Positions 41,910 through 54,148 of a stretch of 64,000 nucleotides of DNA are shown piece after piece. The position numbers were made by a program, and so were the translations under genes. Where the stretch lies: positions 124,001 to 188,000 of the forward strand of contig SKCR01032777.1 in assembly GCA_019454045.1 (NCBI GenBank), read 5' to 3'. The notes under the pieces were generated by a model. That model saw only the letters and a list, made by a program, of their open reading frames with translations. It did no database searches and was not told where the DNA came from. The stretch is from Zanthoxylum bungeanum (lineage: Eukaryota; Streptophyta; Magnoliopsida; Sapindales; Rutaceae). How positions within the stretch are numbered: the stretch's first letter is position 1; each line of letters begins with the position of its first letter.

Positions 41910-42300
41910 CGCAACGTCTAACGTGCTCCAGAAGCTGCTAACATGCACCAGGGACACATGTCAGAATCTGAGAAGTTTGACTTTGCTAACGTGCGCCTGC
42001 CATGTGTCAACATCACAGCCGATCTGCTAACGTGCTCCTACCACGTGTCATCATCCTATGGTGCCGAAAATTGCCATCACCACGTGTTGCCACGTGTCAT
42101 CTCGCCTGTCAGACACGTCATCATCCACATCAGAAGCGGACCGAGTCAACTCCTCATGCCATCGCCACGTCACAGCCACGTCACTCAATTATTGAGTTAA
42201 TCATCCACATCGCCACGTCATCGAATAAGAATCTTGGCGGACCAACTAGAAGTTGTCACGTGTCGCGTCGCGACGTGTGAAGCTTGCGCTTCGCGACACG
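41910..42300 (+). promoter_or_regulatory. ACGT-core (G-box/ABRE-like) cluster in LTR G U3
   Basis: Thirteen ACGT cores in roughly 390 bases, four of them CACGTG, plus repeated ctaacgtgc words. Directly upstream of the TATA box. The G-box/ABRE core is bound by plant bZIP and bHLH factors; the regulatory role here is inferred. Confidence 0.6.
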
Positions 42301-42317
42301 GACACCCTATCGACGCC

Positions 42318-42325
42318 TATAAATT
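42318..42325 (+). promoter_or_regulatory. LTR G TATA box
   Basis: TATAAATT in cctataaattcagctcg, similar to the sequence before both LOG copies. Confidence 0.65.
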
Positions 42326-42519
42326 CAGCTCGAGATTTCGGTTTCAGATGTACCTTCCTCTCTGTAAATCTCTGAATAAATAAGGAGTTTGTATCTAGTT
42401 TCTCTCTAGTTTTCTTTAATTTTCATTTTGTAATTAATTTAATTTACTTTCTGTAATAATAATTTACTTTCTTACTTTCTCAGTTTTTACTATTCAACCA
42501 TGAGGAGGTAACTTTCCTC

Positions 42520-42896
42520 TGCTAGGGTGAAAGATAAATCTTTTACTATTACTATTTAGATTAATCTCCCTTAATTATATTATATTCACTATTTAAAATT
42601 TGACTTAATAAGGATACCGCTATATTGGTCGGTTGGTAATTCATTTTAAACTGGTTTAAACCTGACTAAGCAAGGATACCGCCAGATTGGTCAGTTGGTA
42701 ATTAAACTTTCTTATAGCCTATATGGCAGGTTCATGGACAAATTTTGATACCGCCTTTATGGCTGGTCGGACTTAATTTGACTTAATCAGGTTACCGCCT
42801 ATATGGCTGGTTAGTAATATCATCACAAGTTAATATATTATATTAAGGGAGATATCTAAAATAGTAGTAGTAAAAGTAGATCATTTTACCTTAGCA
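42520..42896 (+). repeat. Inverted repeat with hairpin units (LTR G)
   Basis: The left arm tgctagggtgaaag ... tttagattaatctccc pairs with the right arm gggagatatctaaaa ... attttaccttagca. Five internal units include ggataccgctatattggtcggt and ttaccgcctatatggctgg. Confidence 0.8.
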
Positions 42897-43737
42897 TTTT
42901 ATTTTCTTATAATTTTACTTTTCAGTATTTACTTTATCGCATTTTACTTTTCAGCCTTTACTTTATGTCTTTTATTTTTAAGTTTTTATTAGCCCTAGTT
43001 ATGTGTCATAACTAAGTTAGTTATCTAGGGTTGTGATGAATTCCAATATCACCGTTTTATAAGGGGTTAGATTACGGTTTGGGTAATATGAAGGTTTATT
43101 TATTGAGCATTAGTCTTAATGCTTCTTGTTAACTGGCCATTAATAAGATTGATTTGGTAAACTTAAAATGAACTTGGAAAAGAGATTTTAGGTTAAAGAC
43201 CCTAGAGTCAATAGCCCACGATCTTCCGTGAGGATAAATAACCCTTTAATAGATTTCCTTACATGATAGGAATATACCTGTCGGGCGGGGGTAGTCATAA
43301 TTGGAACTTAGTCTTAATGAATCCATGTAATTTGTTTGACATAGACATATGGTTCAATTGGGTTATACTGGGTATTTGCATCTGACCATCGACATAGGCT
43401 TTTGCATAATTTCATGTTCCAGGTTAATAGACCAATATATTACACAAATATAAGATAACCACTCATCTTTAAAAGATATTGGAAAGATTCACAACCCTGT
43501 ATAGTTTTTAATATTGAATTTTCTTTAATCTTACGCAATTTTATTTACTTGTTTTAATTTTTAAGTTTTAAGTCACCATCCCAATCAAAACAATCAATCC
43601 ATTAGATACCAGTAATCATTTGGCCTCATTAAAATTAATAGCATAGATATTAAGTCCTCGAGGGATCGATACTTTTTATACTACTTGAACGATACGTGCG
43701 CTTGCGTTATACGCGTGAGAAAACACTGGTCACTGAC

Positions 43738-43805
43738 CCCCAATAGAAGGAATCATATGTTTGGGTTCGAACGAAACTTGATAGGTGATTTTCGTGCATA
43801 ATGTG
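43738..43805. other. Short spacer between two solo LTRs
   Basis: Includes gttcgaacgaaact, which resembles the gttcgaatgaaacc units at 46180-46230 on the other side of LTR D3. The two flanks were probably contiguous before D3 inserted. Confidence 0.4.
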
Positions 43806-46165
43806 TGTTGGGGGTATTACTGGATAACGTAGCGGAATGCGGAATATCAATATTTTTCGATTTCAAAAATTTTTCTCGGGCAATTAAAATAAATATATTT
43901 ATTTTAATTACTCAATACTTAAAATCCGAAATTTTTACCCAAGAAATCAAATTTCTTCTTAATTGCCGAATTGCCCCAATACTTTACATTTTGTTCATTT
44001 TGGTCCTCAAATTGTCAAATATAATTTTAAGTGATTCCAAATCATTACCATTATGTATTTAACATGTCCATTACATGGAAAAACGATTGCAACATAAAAG
44101 CCACTAAATTCCAAAAATGTCGAGAGCTCCTCCAAGGTTTCCAACTTTTGCAATTTAGTCCAATCTTGTTCAAAACAAGTCAAGATCAAATCCAATCAAT
44201 CCCAAATTTAATATACATCATATATACATTATTACTCAACACATATATGAAAAACCCTAAATTTGGAAAAGGGTTAAGAATCCTAATTTTACAAATTCTT
44301 CATTTGAATAAATTACACTAAATTAAATAAATTCAACACTTTAATTCAATTTTCTCAACACCAAACAAGTCTCACCACTTTGAAATAACACAAGAACAAC
44401 TTTAGGTCATCAATGAGTGGCCTAACAATTCTAGAATGACAACTTGATTATCAAATAATCAAAAGAATGCTTACTAACATCTTATAAGCTTTCTTTGTTC
44501 ATCATACATGCAAAGCCCTTTAATCCATGCTTCCAACCATCAACAACAAAAAACAAGAAAGAATAGAAAAACTTAAGAACTTCATAGGCTGTAGCAAAGA
44601 ACAATAGGAACAATTTTCCTACAAATAGCAAGTTGGAAATACTTACTTATTTCCAAACTTTTCTTGATTTCCTTTTGGTTTCTTCTCTTTTTCTTTCAAA
44701 CTTGTTTTGTTTATGTTTATGGAGGCTTAGATTAAGTTGAAGCAAATGAAAAATATAACACTTTATATATATTAGGTCATGGCCGAATTTTGGCTTCAAA
44801 AAAGGAAAAAAGATATTTTCATTTTCTAATCAATTTTAAAGAAGCAAATTGTCATTTGACTACCTTTATCATAGCTACAAAAGTCAAACAATTATATTTA
44901 ATCATTTCCTTACCAAATATCAATTTAGATATTTTATATTTTAATTACTTTAATCTTTAACAATTAAATAATTAATTAATTAATTAAATATAAATATCTC
45001 AAATATATGTATTATATTTACTTTAAATATCTCAAATATATATTAATGATATATGTCAAATATCACAATTTGATATTTAATTAATGTGTATTTAATAAAA
45101 TCAAATATTAAATACAAATACACATTAATTAGGAAATTGCCAAAAAGGTCCTTATGCATGTATCTTTCATTTAACCGTTAAACGATTTATAAATAATCAA
45201 TATTATTCATAAAAGTTGCCCTAGTGCTCTACGAGTAATTTCATTAGTGAGACTCTATAGGTTCAGGTATATCCGTCACGAAATCCAATTTCGTGTTCAT
45301 AGTCTACCCACCTGTAAATTATGACGAACATAGATAAACTCTCTGAACCATATAGGTCGAGGTCATTGCATACGTATAATCCATTCGTCACAAGTATCCA
45401 GATTATTCAAAAATATATATAACACTTAAAAATCACGTCGATATTTCTATTAAAAATCTCTTAATAACACTTAGAACTAATTTCTACAGTGTACCAAAGG
45501 CCCATGGATTTAAGAGATTGCCAATTCTATATGGAATACATATGCTCTGTACACGGAACTGACAGATCTTTTTTTGATACACACGGGATATCCTGAACAT
45601 CAGTCCACACCCAACGAACAGACGGATGCGTGATCTTAATAGATCGGTGACGTGATTGCCATCTAAGTATGGATGATAACTCATATAACCATAGTGGTAT
45701 CTCAAGTCAAAGAATTATTATGCTCACTCAACCCGAGAAGATTCTTATTGACGTTGATGTACCCTCCATTAAGAATCTTTGGTGAGTCGTTCGGTGTTTA
45801 TCTACTATAAACACCTACATGTCTATATGAGTCTCCAAAACTCATGGTCATTGAGAAACCATTAGAATCCAAGATTCCAATATACGACATGTATCAGTCT
45901 CAACATGTTTACTTTACTGACCAAGTAGTGTAAACCTTGACCAGAAACTGTCTAAGAATGACAATGTTAAGATATAACTCAATGTCAGTTGCGACGTTTT
46001 TGTAACAGTATCATAACTAATAATTCTAAGGTCTGTTATGTTTTTACCATATATAAAGAGATGTTATATTATAGAAATTACTTATTTTATTCATAATAAA
46101 ATGTTACATAAGTATTTACATGGAAATACATAAGAAAATTGGTGCTCTGAGTACCAACCCTAACA
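43806..46165 (-). mobile_element. Solo copia-type LTR D3
   Basis: Read on the plus strand it runs TGTTGGGGGTATTAC ... GTACCAACCCTAACA, about 2.36 kb, and matches the LTRs of element D (54476-56998 and 60984-63491) at both ends and in the middle (for example cctagtgctctacgagta, ggtgacgtg..tgccatctaag). No interior. The flanks atgtg and ttgcg agree at only three of five positions. Confidence 0.75.
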
Positions 46166-46460
46166 TTGCGTTCATCAATCCGTTCGAATGAAACCTTCTA
46201 GTGAGTTTGCGTTCGAATAAAACCTTCTAGTGAAACCTAACTAACATAGCCAATGCGTAGGAAATGAAACCTTAAGATTAAAACCTAACTAACATAGCCA
46301 ATGCTACGTCTCTGAACTCTGATCCTTTTTTGGAACATTAGCACAAGCTTTGTTTTGTTTTCTAGTTCTATTGTTCCTGCTCTCTATAAGTGAATAATAT
46401 CTTCCAAACAAAATGGGAAGAATCATCATCAATCATCACTAACCGACAAATATACCATTC
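46166..46460. repeat. Short direct repeats beside the hAT element
   Basis: aaacctaactaacatagcc plus aatgc occurs at 46233-46256 and 46281-46304, and gttcgaat-aaaccttctagtg occurs twice at about 46182-46232. No coding. It ends with a possible hAT target site (46453-46460). Confidence 0.6.
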
Positions 46461-46640
46461 TAGGGATGGAAATTTAACCCGCAAACCCACAAACCCATAA
46501 AAACCCACCCGCAATATATTAGCAGGTTTGGTGCGGGTGTGGTAATTTAAAGCAGAACCCGCTGCGGGTATGGTGCAGGTTTTGTATTAAGTAAAATATA
46601 TGGATACCCGCTGCGGGTATCCACAGACCCGTAACCTGCT
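46461..46640 (+). repeat. hAT terminal and subterminal repeats
   Basis: Many acccgc/gcgggt words in both orientations, including the 21-base palindrome GGATACCCGC-T-GCGGGTATCC (46602-46622) and the smaller ACCCGC-T-GCGGGT (46557-46569). Subterminal motifs of this sort are transposase-binding sites in hAT elements. Confidence 0.7.
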
Positions 46641-47297
46641 CACAAAACCTCAACTCCCACTAATGAGTGCCTCATATAAAATCAACTCGCAAAACCTAAA
46701 CTCCCACTCCCAAGCCCCAGCTGCAACCTGCTTCTTTGGTCCTTATCTTCTGATTCACTTCTGGTTGTCTTCTAACTTATCCATCAACCATTCAACATGT
46801 CGTTCCTATCTATTTACACACATTACATTTTGAGTTTCTTCAGATAGGAAAAATTCCAATTCCAATTCCTAATCCTATCTATCTATCATTCGTTCTCTGT
46901 CTCCAACAAAAGTTGGGATCCCTTTAGCAAGTTTGGGGTAATTGATTAAACTAATGACTTTGTTGCTGAAAGAGAATTTATTTTCATTTGTTATTTTTTA
47001 AAAACTAATATGTGGTCCTCATTTTATGTTCATGCATGACTTCTTGATGGGAGCAAATTTTTTATTTCTATTTATTATTTGTTATTATCTTGATGGGAGC
47101 GAATTTATCTTCTTTTTTTGGGGTAGCAACTGGTTTGGTAACAAAACCGGGTCTTGAGGATTTTCCGGAGAGTTGTGTGGCTTTGATTATTGCCACCACA
47201 CTGCAAGCATAAGTTAAGTTCAATATACGACAATATTTAAACATTGACAAATGATATTTATAGAAAATGAAAAGAATTTCAAGCGAAATTGTAACAT
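46641..47297. other. hAT internal non-coding sequence
   Basis: No transposase coding. ttgatgggagc-aattt occurs twice (about 47043 and 47092). The minus strand 47068-47250 is open but I could not place it in a family. Confidence 0.4.
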
Positions 47298-47636
47298 TTT
47301 GGATTGAAGCTTATTGGGTTTCTTCTTAAGATAGAGATAAACACAACCCAAAAGAGCTATGAGAATAATAGGGAATGAGAAAAGCAGAAGATTTGTGCCT
47401 GCAGTAACAACAATATTAACATTTCACCTTACTCGTATTTTTTCACAGGAAAATTATTTCCAGAGTTGTAGTAGTTACTAACCTTGTTCTCTAAAATATG
47501 TTGAGTTGAGCTTGTTTTGAAGCTTGGGAGTCCATGTGTTTTTGTAAAGCTTAGTTGTTAGCAGAGCCCAAACTAGAAGCCAGCAAAGAAACACCACAAA
47601 GCAAATGATCATAATTAAGACTGTGTTGTTACTCAT
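47298..47636 (-). pseudogene. FRO: FRO-like ferric reductase, first two exons
   Basis: The minus-strand ATG (47634-47636) opens a 154-base exon 1 (47483-47636) with a membrane segment (VLIMIICFVVFLCWLLVWA) and YKNTWTPKLQNKLNSTYF. An 84-base GT-AG intron (47399-47482) splits the Gly codon of REQG, and exon 2 continues TNLLLFSFPIILIALLGCVY and LKKK to about 47298. This is the N-terminus of plant ferric reduction oxidases (FRO4/5-like), plasma-membrane flavocytochromes that reduce Fe(III) or Cu(II). The haem-binding helices and FAD/NADPH domains are absent. It lies between the hAT end and the hAT transposase, in reverse orientation. Either a captured gene piece or the relic of a host gene into which the hAT jumped. 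Confidence 0.72.
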
Positions 47637-47850
47637 ATTCTCTTAACTCATTCTTTGCAATTTCTGCAGATGCATGTGATCAAGTGATATAATAAAAGTT
47701 AGTATTCTTTTATGCAGTGACAATAATTTACATAACATGCATACTATTGACTTTTTAAAAAAAAATATATATATATTTATTATTAACTTTTATTTCAGTA
47801 AATCATTTAAGATACAAGTTATATATATGATTAATTTTCTTATATTATAA

Positions 47851-49259
47851 ATGGAGAATATTCAAACACTAGAAAGTGATGAGCAAGTGCAAGGGTAAGA
47901 CCACCATCAACAAAATGAGGTAGCTTCAAACCAAACTCCACTAAGAAGTGAAGAAATTACGAGTGGGGCAACTAATTGTAGATTGACTTCTGAAGTTTGG
48001 GGGCACTTTAAAAGACAAAAGTTGGAGGGAATTTAGAATATATATGCCATTTACAACTACTGTAGGAAGCAATTAAGTGCAAGGCGTAAAAATGGCACCA
48101 CTCATTTACGTTCCCATTTGGAGACGTGCTTTATGCGGAAGAACAATTCAATTGAATCATCTATAAATAAATTGGAAGCTAAGAAAGTAGATGGAAAATT
48201 TAAAGTGTCTATATTTTCTTTCAATCAAGAAAAGAGCTTGCAAATATGATAATAATTCATGAGTATCCATTAAATATGGTTGAACACAAGTGGTTTAAAA
48301 GGTTTACTAGCTCTCTCCAACCAATGTTTACTCATATCTCTCGTAACATATTGAAAAGTGACATTTTGAAGATATTTGACTATGAGAAGGCTAAAACATT
48401 GAGATTGTTGGACTCAAATCGAAGTAGAATTATAATTACTACCGATATGTGGACGTCTAGTAACCAACAAAAAGGATTTATGGCTATAACTTCACATTTT
48501 GTAGATGACAGTTGGAAGTTACAAAGTCGTATCATGAGGTAGTTTCTATATAATATAATTTTTGGTTAATATTATCTTTAAATGTTTGTACTAATAATAT
48601 GGTTTTAATATTCAGGTTCCTATATGTTCCATGTCCACACACTGCTGAGGTATTTTCTGAAGTTTTGGTGACATGCTTATTAGATTGGAACATTGACAGT
48701 AAGTTATCTACTTTAACTGTTGATAATTGCAGCACAAATGATTCTATGATTGCTATCGTTTTAGAAAAGCTTCCTTCTAGTGCACTTTTGATGAATGGGG
48801 ATTTATTTCCCATGCGTTGTTCTGCCCATATTTTAAATTTAATTGTGAAGGAGGGGATGAGTGTGATTAAAGATAGTATTGAAAGAATTCGTAGTAGTGT
48901 TCAATATTGGTCTGGCACACCTAAAAGAGAGGAAACATTTATGGCGAATGCTCGTAAACTAAATATCTCGTGTACTAAGAAGTTAGCTCTTGATTGTAAG
49001 ACTCAATGGAACTCCACATACTTAATGCTTGATACAGCTTTGGGTTACAAAGATGTTTTCCTTCGTTTGAAATACTGAGAAAAACAATACAAAACTTTGC
49101 CAACAGAAGATGATTGGGCTATTGCTCATGAAATTCGAGATAGATTTGAATCATTTTATGAAGTGAATACATTATTTTCTGGGACTAGATATCCAACAGT
49201 TAATATTTATTTTCCAAACATATGTGAGATTAAATTGTCAATTAATGATTGGTTGTATT
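47851..49259 (+). pseudogene. hAT transposase (BED finger, RICESLEEPER-like), truncated
   Basis: The BED zinc-finger region is at 47989-48135 (SEVWGHFKRQKLEG ... LSARRKNGTTHLRSHLETC), with the first Cys of the finger lost. Stops at about 47897 and 48030 and a frameshift near 48225 follow. Then ELANMIIIHEYPLNMVEHKW, RIIITTDMWTSSNQQKGF (first catalytic Asp), a 77-base GT-AG intron (48539-48615) that restores the frame exactly, FLYVPCPHTAEVFSEVL, LTVDNCSTND (second Asp), and RCSAHILNLIVKEG. A stop at 49076-49078 is followed by more homologous sequence to DWLYL at 49259, where copia C2 inserted. The third acidic residue and the dimerisation domain are missing. Confidence 0.88.
48539..48615 (+). 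other. Intron in hAT transposase
   Basis: GTAGTTTC...ATATTCAG. Removal joins AG to G to make the Arg codon of IMRFLYVP, matching the continuous protein in the family. Confidence 0.85.
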
Positions 49260-51212
49260 TGTGGGGAAACAGTCGCGAATGCGCAGCGGAAAATTAAAAT
49301 TATGATGCCGCAATCCCTTTGCCCAAGACCCATTTGTTTTGATTATTCAACAAGCCTAGGCATGTTACTATATATTCTAAGCATAAAAACTCATAAAACA
49401 TGCAAAGAACATAAACCTAAACATGCTAACTATCCTAAGAACTCTAATTAAAATAAAGAAAGAAAAAGACTTACTTGAACCGAAGACTCCTCCAGTCCTC
49501 CCTCTAATCTACAAGCTTTTCTCGAACTCAGCAAGCTCTTCCACATTCCAAAGAGCCACCCAAGTGTGTGGCCTCCAAAGATGCATACACTAAAGCCAAA
49601 ACTTAACGGCAGGACTACGCCTTGAGTGCACATGTATTTTGCCTTGGTACTAGCCTAGGCAAATACCTCAAAACTTTTAACTTGAGGTTCCTCTAGTCAA
49701 TTAGAATTAAGGATCCTCAAAATCAGTGGCTTACTCTTAAAATTTAGAGTTGCTCACTTATATAAACCCAATATATGAAAGGTTTTTGGTGTAAAAATTT
49801 GTAAAGAATTCTTTAGGTTTATATAGGTGCTCTAAAGACAACAAAATTAATTAAGAATCCGATGTGGGATAAACGTTAATTTAATCTTAGCCATTGGATC
49901 TTAATTTAGTGGTTTAATGAGATTATAAAACCCTAATAAGAGTTTGGGCCGAATTGGAATTCAAAACAAATAATAAATAAACAAAATAAAAAAAGGAAGC
50001 GTCATCTGCATTTATTTATTTATTTATTTATTTATTCCAATTCCGAAAGTGCCCCTATCGTCATTCACCAATCCCTAAGCCACTATGGAACCTTATAAAT
50101 GATCTGTTCAATAATTAAACACATTGAACCATTTATGAACAATTCCTACAGTAATCATATATGCTGTTAAATTTGTACTGTGCACTGTTAACCATTGATT
50201 TCGACTTGTGTGTGACCTTTTTGGGTTCCCCTCAAGTTGGACATGAAATGAATCGTGATAATTTAATCGAACATAAATAATCCTCCAATCAGATGGTCAT
50301 TCGATTTCAATGACTAAGGTTGACATCTAGCAACATGCCAAGGCCCCCAAAAGAGAAGGAAAGATATATATATACCCATTATGTATGTGATTTACATATG
50401 ATACGGTCTCTCGCCTCACTGTATCCCTACCTTTTGACCTAGGGTACGGAAAATGTCTACCCATATGGTCAAAGGTATGATGTTGATAGTGTCATGAATC
50501 GTGCTAACCCAAGAATCTCACATGATTCTTCCGCTGTGGCCGCAGTCTCAAGCACTGATCACACATATAAACCCGCGAATTGGAATACTACTCTTATAAG
50601 AAAATATTATCCGAGAGAGTGGCGATTCTCTATTGTATCTTTACAAACTTCATGTGTTTCAACAAATGACCCAATCATACCCTTATGACGAGATCTTTTG
50701 AACCGGGGAGGAGAATGTCAAAGTTATTTGATCCACACATAATATTGTAAAGAACTTAAGTCTAAGGACTAGTCATACAGTCGATACATGAAAGTTCTCA
50801 CAGACACATGGGATAAACACTCCATGTGAAAAATTTCGGCGGTCAGTTCGATGGACACGAGCAACTCATGCATCCATGTGATACACCAAGCGGACAGATC
50901 TCCGCTAGTAGCCTATGAGATCGGCTACCCCATTTTAGGGCGGATTATATCATCATGCTAGTCTCTCCACTTTGTGAATGCCCAAATTATTCACAAAACT
51001 ATGACTAGGAACGTTTGAGAGTAATGATTCTCAAAAGGTGTGGAAGTTATCATCTTATTACTCCAAGGGCTTTATTACAGTGTTTGATGATTCATATAAT
51101 TTATGTAAGACACATATAATAAAGATTACCATTTTATTAATTAATGAAAAATATTACAAATACATGTACATATAGTCCATCCACAAGTTGGGTATAGGGC
51201 ATATCCCTAACA
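49260..51212 (-). repeat. C2 3' LTR
   Basis: The minus strand starts TGTTAGGGATATGCCC at 51212 and ends CTGTTTCCCCACA at 49260; 1953 bases, aligning with 21605-23551. On the minus strand the purine tract tgcaagtgggaga precedes it. Confidence 0.9.
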
Positions 51213-51226
51213 TTCTCCCACTTGCA

Positions 51227-51922
51227 CTATAGCCAACTAGTATGAATCTGGACACCATACTCTCGGGTGTGCCTATCATGCTTTTATTGAGTCAGCCCTT
51301 TAGTCAGAGAATCTGCAAGATTATCTTCTGTGCGTATTTTCTCTATAATAACTTCTTTTCTCTCAATAATCTCCCTAATGAGATGAAATCGCCTGAGTAC
51401 ATGCTTGGATTTCTGGTGGGACCTTGGTTCCTTTGATTGAGCAATGGCGCCCGTGTTGTCACAGTACATCGTGACGCCATTCTTTATCGCGGGAAGTACT
51501 TCCAGCTCTGTGATGAACTTCTTTATCCAGACTGCTTCTTTAGCTACCTCAGATGCTGCAATATAATCGGCTTCAGTGGTGGAGTCCGCTGTAGTTGACT
51601 GCTTTTAGCTTTTCCAACTGACAGCACTGTCATTCAAAGTAAACATATATCATGTTTGCGATCTGCAGTCATCCCTATCAGTCTGAAAACTCGCATCACA
51701 GTAACTATTGACTTTCATCTCAGAACAATCTCCGTATGTCAAAAACACATCCTTAGTTCTTCTTAGATACTTGAAGATTGTTTTGACAGCTGCCCAATGT
51801 TGCTCACCAGGATTTGGCTGATACATGCTCGTTATGCTAAGAGCATAAGAGACATCAGGTCTTGTACATAGCATGGCGTACATGATCGATCCTATTACTG
51901 AAGCATAAGGGATCCTACTCAT
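51227..51922 (-). pseudogene. C2 RNase H
   Basis: SRIPYASVIGSIMYAMLCTR, the RPDVSYALSITSMYQ block and MKVNSYCDASFQTDRDD, then after a stop and frame changes (about 51600-51650) MYCDNTGAIAQSKEPRSHQK and LADSLTKGLTQQKH. Homologous to element C 23566-24369. Confidence 0.85.
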
Positions 51923-53376
51923 ACTTCTCTATCTGAAGGGGTATATGGACATTGCTCCTTAGATAATTTGATTCCATGACAAGTAGGCAAATTACCTCTT
52001 TTGGAATCTTCCATTTTGAATCTTTTCAAAACTTTATCTATATACGTAGATTGAGAAAGTCCTAACAACCTCTTAGATCTATTACGGTAGATCTTAATGC
52101 CGATGATGTAGGCTGCTTCTCCCAAATCTTTCATGGAGAAATTCTGAGATAACCATTGCTTAGTGGCTTGCATCATGGGAATATCATTCCCGATAATTAA
52201 TATGTCATCGACATATAATACAAGAAATACAACAGCACTCCCACTATTTTTCCTGTAAACACAAGGCTCGTCTATATTTTTGATGAAGTCAAATTCTTTG
52301 ATTGTCTCATCAAATTGTATATTCCAACTTCTGGAGGCTTGCTTGAGTACATAAATGGATCGTTTAAGCTTGCATACTTTATTATGATCATCCTTACATG
52401 CAAACCCCTCAGGTTGTGTCATATAGACTTCCTCTACGAGGTTCCCATTAAGGAAAGCTGTTTTGACATCCATCTACCAAATCTCATAATCAAAGTGTGC
52501 AGCTAGTGCCAGTAAAATTCGAATGGACTTTATCATTGCAACAGGCGAGAAGGTTTTGTCATAGTCAATTCCTTGGATTTGTCTATAACCTTTCGCCACC
52601 AACCTAGCCTTATAGGTTTGGATGTTGCCTTCTGCATCAGTTTTACGCTTGTAAATCCACTTGCAATCTATTGGTTTTATCCCTTCAAGTGCATCTACCA
52701 AGTCACAGACTTGATTATGATACATAGAGTCTATTTCGGATTTCATGGCCTCAAGCCATTTGACTGAATCAATGTCACACATTGCTTCGTCATAACTGGT
52801 GAGATCGTCATTATCAATGACCTGATCATGTTCCTCATTAATATGGAAACCATATCTTTCAGGCTCATATCTTTCCCTACCAGACCTTCTAAGTTCATAA
52901 CCTTGTGGTTGTTCCGTCGCTGCCATTTTGAGAGGCTTGGGGTTTAGTTCTATGTTAGTTTGTTCTTCTCGTACCTCATCGAGGTCAAGTCTACTCCTAC
53001 TATATTTCTTGAGAAGGAATTCATTCTCTAGAAATTTAGCATTTCGTGAGATAAATGTTCTTTGTTCATTTGGGACATAAAACACATATGCTTTTGAGTT
53101 CAAGGCATATCCTACAAACTTACATTTAACGGCCCTATCATCCAATTTGTTAGTTTGTGTGAGCTTAACATATACGTCACATACCCAAACTCTTAGATAA
53201 CTAAGACTAGGATGTTTCCCAGACCATAACTCATATGGTGTTTGACTAACAATCTTGGAAGGAACTTGGTTTAGTAGTAGTGTTGCAGTTTCTAAAGCAA
53301 GACCCCAAAATGAAATAGGTAGATCTGTGTCTGGCATTATTGATCGTACCATATCTAATAATGTCTGATTTCTCAT
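51919..53376 (-). pseudogene. C2 integrase end and reverse transcriptase, nearly open
   Basis: One frame from 53376 to 52474 holds the integrase C-terminal part (RNQTLLDMVRSIMPDTDLP, FVGYALNSKAYVFYV) and the RT start (CKWIYKRKTDAEGN, IDYDKTFSPVAMIKSI). A single TAG at 52474-52476 interrupts it just before [17 protein letters not shown]. The RT then runs open to 51919 with [12 protein letters not shown] intact. The best preserved RT in the window; apart from that stop the RT region is full length. Confidence 0.88.
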
Positions 53377-54148
53377 TTCGGAGACCTCATTATGCCGTGG
53401 AGTTCCCGGAGGAGTCCACTGGGAAACAATGCCATTTTCTCTTAAATAATCTTAAAATTCGTCGCTTAAGTATTCACCACCTCGGTCAGACCTTAGCGAC
53501 TTAATACTTTTATTAAGCTGGTTTTCTACTTCAGCTTTGAAGTCTTTGAATTTCTCAAAGGCTTCAGATTTGTATCGCATAAGGTACACATACTCATATC
53601 GTGAGTGATCATCGATAAAGGTAATGAAATAGGAGAATCCACCTCTAGCGGTGACTGACATTGGTCCGCATACATCAGAGTGTATGAGTTCTAATGTCTC
53701 TGCTGCACGCTGTCTTTTACCTTTGAAGGGTAATTTGGTCATTTTACCAAGTAAACAAGACTCACAAGTTCCATAAGGTTCATATTTGAAGGGTCTGAAA
53801 TACTCATCCTTATATAGCTTAGTTAATCTTGTTTCATTGATATGACCTAAGCGACTGTGCCATAGAAGTGATTTATTAAGATTATTCGAAGTTAACGTTG
53901 TATATATTATAGGTTGAACATTCTTTGTTAGTTTGTAAGACATAGATACCATTATTCAAAATGACATCTCCATATTTTATTTCATTGATATAAATAGAAC
54001 ATTCATTACAACTTATTAGGCATGAAAAGCCTTTATTACATAAAGAAGAAATTGAAATGATGTTCTTTACTAGAGAAGGTACATAAGCACAATCTCTAAG
54101 TCTAAAACTAAACCATTCGGCAAAACTAATGAATAAGTTCCCACGCAC
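53377..54148 (-). pseudogene. C2 protease end and integrase core
   Basis: WHSRLGHINETRL, CESCLLGKMTKLPFKGK, the ELIHSDVCGPMSVTARGG block with the first catalytic Asp, and SLRSDRGGEYLSDEF with the second. Just past 53452 the third motif reads PRHNEVSEMRNQT, so unlike element C the catalytic Glu is kept. Frameshifts near 53890 and 53455. Confidence 0.82.

Larger units (their letters stand above)
41694..43732 (+). mobile_element. Solo Athila-type LTR G
   Basis: TGATGAATGG...CACTGGTCA, 2039 bases, with perfect 5-bp TSD ctgac at 41689-41693 and 43733-43737. No interior, so it was formed by LTR-LTR recombination. U3 has an ACGT-core cluster (41880-42300), TATAAATT at 42318-42325, inverted-repeat arms 42520-42590 and 42827-42896, and five hairpin units between. 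Confidence 0.92.
46461..49259 (+). mobile_element. hAT transposon with captured gene fragment, 3' end removed
   Basis: The left end TAGGGATGGAAATTTAACCC is followed by GC-rich subterminal repeats (46480-46640). Then come a reversed FRO gene fragment and a decayed BED-type transposase gene. The right half is cut off by copia C2 at 49260 and lies, if anywhere, beyond the window. Confidence 0.75.

Noticed and set aside
47068..47250. Minus-strand 60-codon frame as a third FRO exon
   Set aside because: Sequence does not resemble the FRO region that should follow exon 2, and no matching donor site was seen.
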